Shown here in pieces: positions 16,240 through 25,549 of a DNA stretch of 64,000 nucleotides. Origin of the DNA: Bacteroidales bacterium (GTDB lineage Bacteria; Bacteroidota; Bacteroidia; Bacteroidales; VadinHA17). The translations under genes were made by a program, and so were the position numbers. The stretch spans positions 54,906 through 118,905 of the forward strand of contig JAJFVL010000068.1 of assembly GCA_021371855.1 (NCBI GenBank), given 5' to 3'. The notes beneath the pieces are model-generated. The model saw nothing but the letters and a program-made list of their open reading frames with translations, was not told the origin of the DNA and did not search any database. Each line of letters begins with the position of its first letter. The first letter of the stretch is position 1.

Positions 16240-17229
16240 ATGGAGTCAATAATAAAGAACTATCTTGATGGTAATTTCAATTCTGATGAGCAGAAAAAAC
16301 TCCTGGATTGGTTGCGTGAAGACAGTAATTTGAAAAAATTTCAAACCCAAAAAGAAAACTGGCAACAAAATATTCTGAAAAACGAGATGCCTGAAATGTC
16401 TCAAAAAAGCTGGCAACTGCTACAATCTGGTCTGTACGAAAAGACACACCTTGAATTGCTGCGATCTAAACGATATTTAAAGATTCTGAAATATGCAGCA
16501 GTGGTGGTTATGTTGATCTCATTGTCAGGGTTCGGATTATTTTACCTTACAATCAAAAATCAAAATCAGGAACTTGTTTACAGCACCGTTGTGGCAGAAC
16601 CAGGTCAGATTTCAAAAGTTGTCCTGGCCGATCAGACGGAGATTTGGTTAAACTCGGGCTCTTCACTGAAGTATAATAACCAGTTTGCTTCAACCAACCG
16701 CGACGTCGAATTGATTGGAGAAGCCTATTTCGATGTCGCCAAAAACCCTGATCTTCCTTTAATTGTTTCCGGATCACCTGTTCAGGTCAAGGTGTTGGGT
16801 ACGAAATTTAATGTAACCGCATATCCCCTTGACAAAACATTCAGCGTGGTTCTTGAGGAAGGAAAGGTTGAACTGAACTCGTCGCAATACAAAAATTTGA
16901 AACGAAACCTGGAACCGGGCGAAATGGCCGTATTTGATAAAGAAAACCGGAAAATTAGCATTCAGATGGTAAATACTGAACTATATACCGATTGGAAAGA
17001 TGGTATGATTAATATTTACAACCTGCCTCTCGAAGAAGTGGTACAGAAACTTTCGAAAAGGTATAATCAGAAATTTGAGGTAGATAAGGGACTGAAACAA
17101 TTGCACTACACTTTCACCATAAAAAACGAACCATTAAGTGAAATACTGAAAATGATGGAAACCATTACTCCTATCCGTGCGGAACAAAATATGGAAACAA
17201 TAAGACTTAAATATTATACTGACAAATGA
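16240..17229 (+). CDS. FecR-family anti-sigma factor
   Basis: 329 residues. The cytoplasmic N-terminal anti-sigma part (about 1-80) includes the YLDGNFNSDEQKKLLDWL helix. One membrane helix is at about 83-105. The periplasmic FecR domain (about 114-210, with GQISKVVLADQTEIWLNSGS and ELIGEAYFDVAKN) is followed by a C-terminal DUF4974-like domain (about 255-325). In this system the periplasmic part contacts the STN domain of the SusC receptor and releases the sigma factor. It lies between the sigma gene and susC, as expected. Its TGA overlaps an in-frame ATG (ATGA at 17226) that is probably not the real SusC start. Confidence 0.93.
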   Translation: MESIIKNYLDGNFNSDEQKKLLDWLREDSNLKKFQTQKENWQQNILKNEMPEMSQKSWQLLQSGLYEKTHLELLRSKRYLKILKYAAVVVMLISLSGFGLFYLTIKNQNQELVYSTVVAEPGQISKVVLADQTEIWLNSGSSLKYNNQFASTNRDVELIGEAYFDVAKNPDLPLIVSGSPVQVKVLGTKFNVTAYPLDKTFSVVLEEGKVELNSSQYKNLKRNLEPGEMAVFDKENRKISIQMVNTELYTDWKDGMINIYNLPLEEVVQKLSKRYNQKFEVDKGLKQLHYTFTIKNEPLSEILKMMETITPIRAEQNMETIRLKYYTDK

Positions 17230-17330
17230 CATTAAAAAAAACGGAAAGTACTGCTAATACCCTCCGAATTTTAATCAATTCTTCATCGGAAAATGATGAA
17301 CAAGATTTACTAACTAAATCAATCAAAACT

Positions 17331-20300
17331 ATGAAAAAAAAACGAGATTTAATGAAACTCTTGCTCCTTAATTGGGACAAAAGATGTTTTAGAATCATGC
17401 GGCTTATGTTTCTTTTTTTAGTCCTGGGGCTAACACAGGTATCGGCCAGCCTCTACAGTAAGTCAGCTAAGTTGAACCTTTCCATGCACAATGTTGCATT
17501 GAATGAGATCCTCCAGGCAATTGAAGAACAAAGTGAATTCCACTTTGCCTACAGTTCTGAGTATATCGACATGAACCGGAAAACTGATGCAGACTTCAAA
17601 GATAAAACAATTGAAGAGGTGCTTGAAGTCATCTTCCGGGGTACAGGCATCCGGTATTCCATCGATGATCGCCACATCATGCTTTACCCCTCTGAAAAGG
17701 CAACCAGTCAACTACCTCAGCAACTCCCGAAAGTCACAGGGAAAGTCACCGGATCATCCGGTATCCCACTACCAGGTGTTTCTGTTGTAGTAAAAGGCAC
17801 TACCAATGGAACAATTACTGATGTCAATGGTATTTATTCAATTTCCAATATTCCTGAAAATGCAACTCTGCAATTTTCATTTGTGGGGATGAAGACAAAA
17901 GAAATTAATGTTGGAAAACAAACAACAATAGATGCGGTTTTGGCTGATGAAATGTTAGGGTTGGATGAAGTTGTTGTTGTTGGTTATGGTACTCAAAAGA
18001 AAGTTAATCTTACAGGATCTGTACAAAATGTCTCCAGTAAAGATTTATTAAAGCGAAGTGCTTCCAATACATCAAATGCACTGCAGGGACTGGCCCCGGG
18101 TGTTTCTGTTGTTCAAACATCCGGAAGACCGGGTGCAGACGCTGCATCTATTCAAATTCGTGGTACAGGATCATTGAACTCTTCTACAAGCCCCCTGGTA
18201 TTAATTGATGGAGTAGAGGGAGACATGAATTACATTGATATGAATACTATTGAATCTATTTCAATTTTAAGAGACGCTGCATCCGCTTCTATTTATGGAT
18301 CACGTGCATCTAACGGAGTTATCTTAATTACCACAAAACGATCCACTGAAGAGGGTGTAAAAGTATCTTACAGCGGTTATGCAGGTTATAACAGGCCGAC
18401 AGAACTGCCAGATCCGGTTGATGCCATACAATATATGGAGGCAGTGAATTTAGCCAATGCAAACGCAGGAGCAAATCAGACATATTCTGATGATCTTATT
18501 AATCAATACAAAACATTGGGTGCTGATAACCTTAATCGCTACGAAACGAACTGGAGAAATGAGGTCATAAAAGATATGGCGCTCACACACAACCATTCTT
18601 TAAGTCTTAGCGGCGGATCAAAAAACATAAGTTACTTTGCCAATGCTGGTTATTATTTCCAGGATGGGCAGATAGAGAATAATGACTATAACCGTATGAC
18701 ATTAAGAGTGAATACAGACGCTCGTGTCACCGATTGGATGAAAGTTGGAGTTGATGTAAATATCCGTCAGTCAAGATCTGTAAGTCCTGCACTGTACTCT
18801 CCGGAATCTATTATTAATAAAGCGATAACATTTGTACCTATTTTCTCTGGTATAAATAGCGACGGAACATGGGGATACGGACAAAATGGCGATAATCCTA
18901 TTGCAGTATCCAAAGCTTCAGGTCTGAACACGGCAATAAGTCCTGAACTCGGACTGAAAGGTTTTATCACGATTAATCCCTTCAAGGGGTTTGACATGAC
19001 AGGAAGTTATAGTTCACGCAGAGTGGAAACTAAATCTGATTACTTCATAAAACCATATGACACGTATGAATATGGAGTTTATAAAACAACTTATCCGCCA
19101 ACCGGCACTTCCAAATATGAAGGATGGAGTCAGAATATTTTTAACCAGTTTAACTTGCAGTCATCTTATGAAAAACAGATAGAAGATAACTACTTTAAGT
19201 TACTGGGTGGTATGCAGACAGAGGAAAGAAGCGGCCGGTCATTTTCAGCAACACGAAACGGATTTAATTTCGAGGGATTCGAAGATCTTAACAACGGAGA
19301 TATTTCTTCAGCTTCCAACAGTGGATCTCATTGGAATTTTGCTATGCTTTCATTCTATTCCCGTTTTAATTACAGCTTTAAAGAGCGCTATCTGCTCGAA
19401 TTAAATGGACGCTGGGATGGATCTTCCCGTTTTATGACCGGTCATCGATGGGGTTTTTTCCCATCTGCATCTGTGGGATGGAGGGTATCTGAAGAAGCTT
19501 TCTTTGAACCTCTCAGGAAGGTGGTTAATAACCTGAAGTTCAGAGGATCTTATGGGACATTAGGCAACCAGGACATATCACTTTACGGATATGCACAATA
19601 TTATCCTTATGCTGCTACCATTAGCACAGGTTACGGGTATTGGTTTGATGAAGTACTCGGTACGGGAGCCACACAAACGCAGGTGGCAAATGAAAAAATC
19701 TCATGGGAAAAATCTACTCAGACGAACGTGGGTATGGATGCCGATTTTTTAAATTCTAAATTAAGTGTGTCTTTCGACTATTATGTCCGTAACATCAATA
19801 ATATGTTGCAACAGTTCCCGATTCCTATATATGTAGGGCTTTCTTCACCATGGGAAAATGCAGGATCAATGCGTAATAACGGTTGGGAGCTTAGCTTGAC
19901 CTGGAGGAGTAGCATAGGTGATTTAAATTATCATATTACCGGTAACCTGTCCGATGTTAAGAATACTGTTACGAACCTCTACGGAAAGCAATATGTCGGA
20001 ACTCAGATAACACGGGAAGGAGATGCATTGGGATCGTGGTATGGTTATCTGACAGATGGCTATTTCCAGACACAACCTGAAATCGATGCTTCTCCCGTTT
20101 ACGGAACCAGGTCAAATGTGAAGCCCGGATATATTAAATATAAAGACATAAGCGGTGCAGCAGGGGTACCAGATGGCGTTGTTAACGATTTTGACCGTAC
20201 TATCATAGGAAATCCTTCACCCAGGTATGAGTACAGTTTAAATCTGGGTGCTGACTGGAAAGGACTTGACTTCTCACTGTTCCTTCAGGGGGTCGGTAAA

Positions 20301-20699
20301 AAAGAAATATTCTATTCTGGCGAAGGCTCCCGTCCTTTTTATGTAGGAAGATCCCTTTACACAAATCAATTGGATAACTGGACACCAGATAATCCTGATG
20401 CAAAATTTCCTTTGTTACTTATTGATGGTTCCGGTAGCAATCCTAACAACATTATTTCAGATTTCTGGGTTAAAAGCGGAGCCTATATGAGATTAAAAAA
20501 TATAGTAATCGGATATACCTTACCAGGTACCATGTTGCAAAAAATGAAGATTGATAATCTCCGTTTCTATCTAAGTGGTCAGAACCTGTTCACAATTTCT
20601 AATGCATATAAAGGCTATGACCCTGAAAACTATGTAAGTAGCGGGAATTTCTATCCTCTGATGCAGACTTTTACTTTTGGAATTGATGTTCGTTTTTAA
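17331..20699 (+). CDS. SusC/RagA-family TonB-dependent receptor with STN domain
   Basis: 1122 residues from ATG 17331. The signal peptide is at about 22-39. An STN (secretin/TonB N-terminal) domain at about 46-119 lets it signal to FecR. A carboxypeptidase-regulatory-like beta domain spans about 135-205 (TGKVTGSSGIPLPGVSVVVK), then the SusC marker LDEVVVVGYG (211-220), the plug (about 225-345, RDAASASIYGSRASNGVILI) and a 22-strand barrel to the C-terminus. It imports an oligosaccharide across the outer membrane with SusD. An upstream ATG at 17226 overlapping the FecR stop would add 35 residues before the signal peptide and is judged unlikely. susD follows 12 bp later. Confidence 0.95.
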   Translation: MKKKRDLMKLLLLNWDKRCFRIMRLMFLFLVLGLTQVSASLYSKSAKLNLSMHNVALNEILQAIEEQSEFHFAYSSEYIDMNRKTDADFKDKTIEEVLEVIFRGTGIRYSIDDRHIMLYPSEKATSQLPQQLPKVTGKVTGSSGIPLPGVSVVVKGTTNGTITDVNGIYSISNIPENATLQFSFVGMKTKEINVGKQTTIDAVLADEMLGLDEVVVVGYGTQKKVNLTGSVQNVSSKDLLKRSASNTSNALQGLAPGVSVVQTSGRPGADAASIQIRGTGSLNSSTSPLVLIDGVEGDMNYIDMNTIESISILRDAASASIYGSRASNGVILITTKRSTEEGVKVSYSGYAGYNRPTELPDPVDAIQYMEAVNLANANAGANQTYSDDLINQYKTLGADNLNRYETNWRNEVIKDMALTHNHSLSLSGGSKNISYFANAGYYFQDGQIENNDYNRMTLRVNTDARVTDWMKVGVDVNIRQSRSVSPALYSPESIINKAITFVPIFSGINSDGTWGYGQNGDNPIAVSKASGLNTAISPELGLKGFITINPFKGFDMTGSYSSRRVETKSDYFIKPYDTYEYGVYKTTYPPTGTSKYEGWSQNIFNQFNLQSSYEKQIEDNYFKLLGGMQTEERSGRSFSATRNGFNFEGFEDLNNGDISSASNSGSHWNFAMLSFYSRFNYSFKERYLLELNGRWDGSSRFMTGHRWGFFPSASVGWRVSEEAFFEPLRKVVNNLKFRGSYGTLGNQDISLYGYAQYYPYAATISTGYGYWFDEVLGTGATQTQVANEKISWEKSTQTNVGMDADFLNSKLSVSFDYYVRNINNMLQQFPIPIYVGLSSPWENAGSMRNNGWELSLTWRSSIGDLNYHITGNLSDVKNTVTNLYGKQYVGTQITREGDALGSWYGYLTDGYFQTQPEIDASPVYGTRSNVKPGYIKYKDISGAAGVPDGVVNDFDRTIIGNPSPRYEYSLNLGADWKGLDFSLFLQGVGKKEIFYSGEGSRPFYVGRSLYTNQLDNWTPDNPDAKFPLLLIDGSGSNPNNIISDFWVKSGAYMRLKNIVIGYTLPGTMLQKMKIDNLRFYLSGQNLFTISNAYKGYDPENYVSSGNFYPLMQTFTFGIDVRF

Positions 20700-20711
20700 A
20701 ATAAAGACAAT

Positions 20712-22517
20712 ATGAAAAAGATATTATTTAATATTTCATTTCTGATAGCGATGTGGCTTTCTGCTACATCATGCTCTGATTTTCTGGATGAAAATCCAAC
20801 TGACTATTCTTCTGTTGGATTCTACCAGTCTGAAGCTGCAATCAAAACAGGTGTATCGGGCATTTACAACGCCTTGTATATTAATATTGGTTACTTGTGT
20901 CCCTTTAATGTATATATGGAACATTACACAGGGCTGGCTATGGAACGTGCTGAAAATAACACAATTGGGGCAGGAGGTGCATTGAATGCCGATAATGCGG
21001 CTGTTCAGACCGTGTGGACCGGGTTCTATTCGATTATCGCACGGGCAAATTCAGTCATTGACGGAGCTTCCCCTTATATAGGATCATTAGGAGGAAATTC
21101 CAATCAATATATTGCAGAGGCAAGAGTTTTACGGGCATATGCTTACTACAATCTTATAGCTACTTTTGGTGACGTTCCATTCTTCACAGAACCTGTAACG
21201 GTTGATCAATACAAAGAAGAAAGGACCTCCAAGGTTACTGTTCTGGACTTCATTTTATCAGAGATGGATGCAGCTGTTGAAGATTTACCATGGACTGCTG
21301 CAGAAAGAGGTCGCGTGGATAAAGCTGTTGCTTATGGACTTAAAGCCAGAGCTGCATTGCTGGGAGGAAGCCTCAATTATGGCGGGAAAGCCTCATCTTA
21401 TTTTGGAGAGGCTGCTGTTGCTGCAAATGCTGTCATTGGAAAACGTGGATTAGCAGCAAATTTTAGTGATTTATTTAATAAATCAGGGCAGACTAAGGCG
21501 GATGTTCGGAACGAAATGCTTTTTGAATTGATGTATTCAGACCAGGGAACAAAGAATTTCCATTATATAGGTTTTGGTCAGGTTTCCAGAAACTATGGAC
21601 AAACAGGTCGCCATCCATCTGGCCGATTGGCAGATACATATGAATGTATCGATGGAAAACGCATAGATGAATCTCCTTTATATAATCCGAAGAAACCATC
21701 GGAGAACAGAGATCCTCGCTTTAGCGCAACTCTATGGATGCACGGTGATACAGCTCAGGGTAATACCAAGGGAACTGATGCAGGACGGATAAAGTTTGTT
21801 CTTGATGTATATAACCCAACTACCATGTTTTACAATTTTACCACAGGTTTGTGGTATTCAGGAACAAATGCCGATATAAACAGTGGTGCAGCATGGACCA
21901 GCTTTGCTAATGCCGGTGTTGGCTATATGTGGAAAAAGTTTAGCAATGAAACAACAGAGGCAATTAGTGCAACTACTTTGAACGTGCCATTGATGCGTTA
22001 TGCTGAAGTATTATTGACTTACGCAGAGGCTAAAATTGAGTTGGGAGAAATGGATGCATCAGTTTATGACGCAATCAACCAGGTCAGGAATCGTTCACAT
22101 ATGCCAAATGTATCTGCCGACAGGATCGGTAACCAGGATAAAATGCGTCAGTTGGTACGCCGTGAACGGAAAGTTGAATTGATTCTGGAAGGATTACATT
22201 TTGTGGATATGCGCAGATGGAAAATCGGGGATATTGAAAATGACAGTCCAAGCTACGGATATCCTGTGGCGTTAACCAAAGATGCTAACGGATACATTAC
22301 TTCCGGAGGATATATGGACGCAACTCCTGATATGGTTCCCAATTTCAAGAAGACAACACGTCATGATCTGAACGATTTAGCAAGTTACGATGCTTATAAA
22401 GGAAAACTTAAAGTAAGAGATGCGAACCGATTCTGGGACGATAAATTCTATTTGTTCCCCATACCCCACCTGGAAAGAGACAGAGATGCAAATCTCACTC
22501 AGAATGATGGGTACTAA
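20712..22517 (+). CDS. SusD/RagB-family outer-membrane substrate-binding lipoprotein
   Basis: 601 residues. The lipoprotein signal ends SATSC with Cys21, followed by SDFLDENPTD, the usual SusD start. The body has the TPR-like helices of the family (IAEARVLRAYAYYNLIATFGDVPFF) and the conserved C-terminal region (LMRYAEVLLTYAEAKIELGE, VRRERKVELILEGLHFVDMRRW). It sits at the cell surface as a lid on SusC and binds the glycan. A strong terminator begins 20 bp after the stop, so the next enzymes are probably expressed from read-through or a separate promoter. Confidence 0.95.
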   Translation: MKKILFNISFLIAMWLSATSCSDFLDENPTDYSSVGFYQSEAAIKTGVSGIYNALYINIGYLCPFNVYMEHYTGLAMERAENNTIGAGGALNADNAAVQTVWTGFYSIIARANSVIDGASPYIGSLGGNSNQYIAEARVLRAYAYYNLIATFGDVPFFTEPVTVDQYKEERTSKVTVLDFILSEMDAAVEDLPWTAAERGRVDKAVAYGLKARAALLGGSLNYGGKASSYFGEAAVAANAVIGKRGLAANFSDLFNKSGQTKADVRNEMLFELMYSDQGTKNFHYIGFGQVSRNYGQTGRHPSGRLADTYECIDGKRIDESPLYNPKKPSENRDPRFSATLWMHGDTAQGNTKGTDAGRIKFVLDVYNPTTMFYNFTTGLWYSGTNADINSGAAWTSFANAGVGYMWKKFSNETTEAISATTLNVPLMRYAEVLLTYAEAKIELGEMDASVYDAINQVRNRSHMPNVSADRIGNQDKMRQLVRRERKVELILEGLHFVDMRRWKIGDIENDSPSYGYPVALTKDANGYITSGGYMDATPDMVPNFKKTTRHDLNDLASYDAYKGKLKVRDANRFWDDKFYLFPIPHLERDRDANLTQNDGY

Positions 22518-22536
22518 CCATTCTGATTATTGATTA

Positions 22537-22570
22537 ACGACAGATCGGATTCCGGTCTGTCGTATTTTTC
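22537..22570 (+). terminator. Rho-independent terminator after susD
   Basis: ACGACAGATCGG (22537-22548) pairs with CCGGTCTGTCGT (22552-22563) over 12 base pairs with one G-T wobble and a 3-base loop. TATTTTTC follows. This is the clearest terminator in the window, and it splits the SusC/SusD transcript from the enzyme genes. Confidence 0.88.
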
Positions 22571-22616
22571 TTAACAGATTAAATTTGACAAGGATGGGTG
22601 AAATTTTATCATAATA

Positions 22617-23666
22617 ATGGAAAGAAGAAATTTTCTGCAGACTCTGGGTGCAGCGGCACTTGGAATGACTCTGGGTAACAGACCTGCATCTGCCATACCG
22701 GGCAACAACAAAATCAGTTATATTGATGGTTCATGGTTTGAATTTCAGCATCACAGTACCGTTGAGGGTAAGTATTGGAATCGGGTACTTGAAAATTTTA
22801 CCGCTGAACAGTGGGAAGGCAAAGTCCGTGAGATTGCAATATCGGGAATGAAATATCTGGTATTACTGGATATAGCTATCGATGGCAAAAGTTTCTATCC
22901 ATCGAAGCTCCTTCCACAACATCATATGGGCTGCAATGACCCGCTTGAGACTGTGCTGTCTGCTGCTGACAAGTATGACATACGCTTTTTCGTAAGCAAC
23001 GGTTTCTTCGGAAACTGGATGACCCCTGACCTGGTGATGAAAGATAAACAGATAAGTCTGTTTACAGCGAAAGCAATGAATGAGGTAGCTGAGAAATATG
23101 GACATCATAAAAGTTTTTACGGGTGGTATTACCCGAATGAAACAGGTATCAACGGACACTATGACGAATTCTTTATTGAATATGTTAATACCTCATCGGC
23201 TGAAGCTGAAAAAATAACTCCAAAGGCAAAGAAGCTCATTGCTCCGTACGGAACAAATCATATAACACCTGATGACCGTTACATAAGGCAGCTGGAACGA
23301 CTTAATGTTGATTTTATCGCTTATCAGGACGAAGTAGGTGTAAGAAAGTCAAAACCGGAAGAAACAGGCAAATACTATGACCAGCTGTACAACATGCATC
23401 GCAAAGCCGGAAGGGCAAAGCTATGGGCCGATGTTGAGGTCTTCAGCTTTGAGGGAGATGTTTATAAAAGCGCTTTGCTTCCCGCTCCGGGCGAAAGGGT
23501 CATCAGACAACTCGAAGCTCTGTCACCATTCGTGGAAAAAATATTGATATACCAGTACATAGGGATGATCAATAAACCTGGAACAAATGCCTTTGCCGGC
23601 CATCCCGGCTCGGAACAACTTTATAAAGAGCTGACCGCCAAAAACTGGCTGCGCGGCAAAAAATAA
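22617..23666 (+). CDS. DUF4434-family (TIM-barrel, glycoside-hydrolase-like) exported protein 1
   Basis: 349 residues. The leader begins MERRNFLQTLGAAALGMTLG, with an RRxFL core as in Tat signals, and cleavage is likely near ASA at about 26. The mature part starts YIDGSWFEFQHH, has repeated beta/alpha segments (ISGMKYLVLLDIAI; YGHHKSFYGWYYPNETG; RLNVDFIAYQDEVGV; AKLWADVEVF) and resembles DUF4434, a barrel fold related to glycoside hydrolases but of unproven activity. E/D residues at strand ends (YPNETG, YQDEVG, WADVEVF) could be catalytic. A second, diverged copy lies at 25550. Its gene is the first of five that follow the susD terminator, with short gaps. Confidence 0.72.
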   Translation: MERRNFLQTLGAAALGMTLGNRPASAIPGNNKISYIDGSWFEFQHHSTVEGKYWNRVLENFTAEQWEGKVREIAISGMKYLVLLDIAIDGKSFYPSKLLPQHHMGCNDPLETVLSAADKYDIRFFVSNGFFGNWMTPDLVMKDKQISLFTAKAMNEVAEKYGHHKSFYGWYYPNETGINGHYDEFFIEYVNTSSAEAEKITPKAKKLIAPYGTNHITPDDRYIRQLERLNVDFIAYQDEVGVRKSKPEETGKYYDQLYNMHRKAGRAKLWADVEVFSFEGDVYKSALLPAPGERVIRQLEALSPFVEKILIYQYIGMINKPGTNAFAGHPGSEQLYKELTAKNWLRGKK

Positions 23667-23687
23667 ATCATCTAAAGGAATATTCAT

Positions 23688-25409
23688 ATGGACCGGAAAA
23701 AATTCATCGAACTTTGTACAGTTTGCGGTGGAGCATTTGCAACTACTTCTGTTACAGGTTTCCCCGAAACTATCTTGGCCTCAGCAAAGAAAAACAGCTC
23801 CACCAGCAACGAAGACAGACTATCTTCAGATCTTGTTATTGCCGGAGGTGGTCTTGGCGGTTGCGCCGCAGCACTGGCAGCACTGCGAAACAATTTAACC
23901 GTTATTCTGACAGAAGAGACCGACTGGATAGGCGGGCAGATTGCTCAGCAAGGGGTACCTCCCGATGAACATCAGTGGATCGAAACACATGGTTCCACAC
24001 AGCTGTACCGGCAATTCCGCAATTCGGTCCGCCAGTATTACGTGCGCAATTATCCCTTAACTGATACTGCCAGAGAAAACAAATTTCTGAATCCGGGTGA
24101 TGGCTCTGTTTCCCGCCTGTGCCATGAACCCCGCACAGCTCTGGCTGTACTTATCGACTTTCTGGCACCTTACATCAGCTCGGGAAAATTGGTTTTACTG
24201 ACAAATTATAAAATTATAAGTGCCGATGTTAATGCCAGTAAAGTTCGCGCACTGAAAGCAGTTAATCAGATTCACGGGAAAAATGTAATACTTTCTGCAC
24301 CCTATTTTGTTGATGCTACCGAACTTGGAGATTTGCTCCCGCTAACCGGAACCGAGTTTGTTACCGGTAGCGAGTCTAAAAAGGAGACAGGGGAATTGCA
24401 TGCCCCGGAGAAAGCAAATCCTGAAAATAACCAGGCTTTCACCTATTGTTTTGCATTGGATTATATACCGGGAGAAAATCATTTGATTGAAAAACCGCAC
24501 GAGTATGATTTCTGGAGAAATTATAAGCCGGAACTGGATTCACCATGGTCAGGAAAACTGCTGGATCTTTCATATTCCAATCCTTCCACGCTTGCCCCAA
24601 AATCACTCGGCTTTAATCCTGAAGGGGTCGATACCTCTCCTTTGTTAAATCTCTGGAATTACCGCCGTATTATTAATAAAAATAATTTTAAGTCAGGCAC
24701 TTACCGCAGTGACATTACTATTGTCAACTGGCCACAAAACGATTATTTGCCAGGGAACCTGATTGGAGCCAGTCAGGCAGATTTCAGCAAACACATTGAA
24801 AGCGCCAAACAATTGAGCCTGTCGCTTTTATACTGGTTGCAAACTGAAGCTCCCCGCCCCGATAAAGGTTATGGCTGGCCTGGTCTGCGTCTGCGTCGCG
24901 ATATCATGGGCACCGAAGACGGTCTTGCAAAATATCCATATATCCGCGAATCACGAAGGATAAAAGCTGAATTTACTATTCTGGAAGAACATGTAGGCAA
25001 AGAAAACAGATCAATGGTAACAGGTAAAAAAGATAATATAACTGCCTCAGAGTTTTACGACAGCATAGGCATCGGTTATTATCATATAGATCTGCATCCG
25101 TCATGCGCCGGAAATAATTATATCGATATTGACTCTCTCCCGTTCCAGATACCTCTTGGGGCACTTATCCCTAAACGTATTCAAAACCTGATCCCCGCAA
25201 ATAAGAATATCGGCACAACACATATTACAAATGGCTGTTACAGGGTGCATCCGGTGGAATGGAGCATAGGTGAATCAGCCGGCTTGTTGATAGCCTTTTC
25301 AAAAAGCAAAAAAGTTTTACCCCGTGAAGTACGTGAAAGGAAAGAGTTGCTTGCGGAATTCCAGGATCTCATACGTACTCAGGGTATTGAAACACATTGG
25401 CCAAAATAA
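23688..25409 (+). CDS. FAD-dependent oxidoreductase, exported type (FAD_oxidored family)
   Basis: 573 residues. A leader of about 32 residues (MDRKKFIELCTVCGGAF...) precedes the FAD site DLVIAGGGLGGCAAALAA and the adjacent ETDWIGGQIAQQGVPPDEHQW, the hallmark of the PF12831 family. The C-terminal part has CAGNNYIDIDSLPFQIPLGALIP and TNGCYRVHPVEWSIGESAGLL, which close the FAD domain. Such enzymes in sugar loci are presumed to oxidise a sugar or polyol, but few have known substrates. The leader suggests periplasmic action after folding with FAD, which would suit Tat export, though it has only a K-K rather than R-R pair. The gene lies between the two DUF4434 paralogues. Confidence 0.83.
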   Translation: MDRKKFIELCTVCGGAFATTSVTGFPETILASAKKNSSTSNEDRLSSDLVIAGGGLGGCAAALAALRNNLTVILTEETDWIGGQIAQQGVPPDEHQWIETHGSTQLYRQFRNSVRQYYVRNYPLTDTARENKFLNPGDGSVSRLCHEPRTALAVLIDFLAPYISSGKLVLLTNYKIISADVNASKVRALKAVNQIHGKNVILSAPYFVDATELGDLLPLTGTEFVTGSESKKETGELHAPEKANPENNQAFTYCFALDYIPGENHLIEKPHEYDFWRNYKPELDSPWSGKLLDLSYSNPSTLAPKSLGFNPEGVDTSPLLNLWNYRRIINKNNFKSGTYRSDITIVNWPQNDYLPGNLIGASQADFSKHIESAKQLSLSLLYWLQTEAPRPDKGYGWPGLRLRRDIMGTEDGLAKYPYIRESRRIKAEFTILEEHVGKENRSMVTGKKDNITASEFYDSIGIGYYHIDLHPSCAGNNYIDIDSLPFQIPLGALIPKRIQNLIPANKNIGTTHITNGCYRVHPVEWSIGESAGLLIAFSKSKKVLPREVRERKELLAEFQDLIRTQGIETHWPK

Positions 25410-25549
25410 TTCAGCAAAGATCTTTTTGCTGTTTGTGAAGATAAGATATTGTATATTTGCCAGATCACTTAAACGGCTCAATATTAATAGTAAAATTCTT
25501 ATCTGAATAATTACTGCAGATATCATTGAATCATAAACTAAACAGACTA

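Noticed and set aside
17226..17330. ATG at 17226 as the SusC start, coupled to FecR
   Set aside because: It puts 35 polar residues before the signal peptide. ATG 17331 gives a normal leader.
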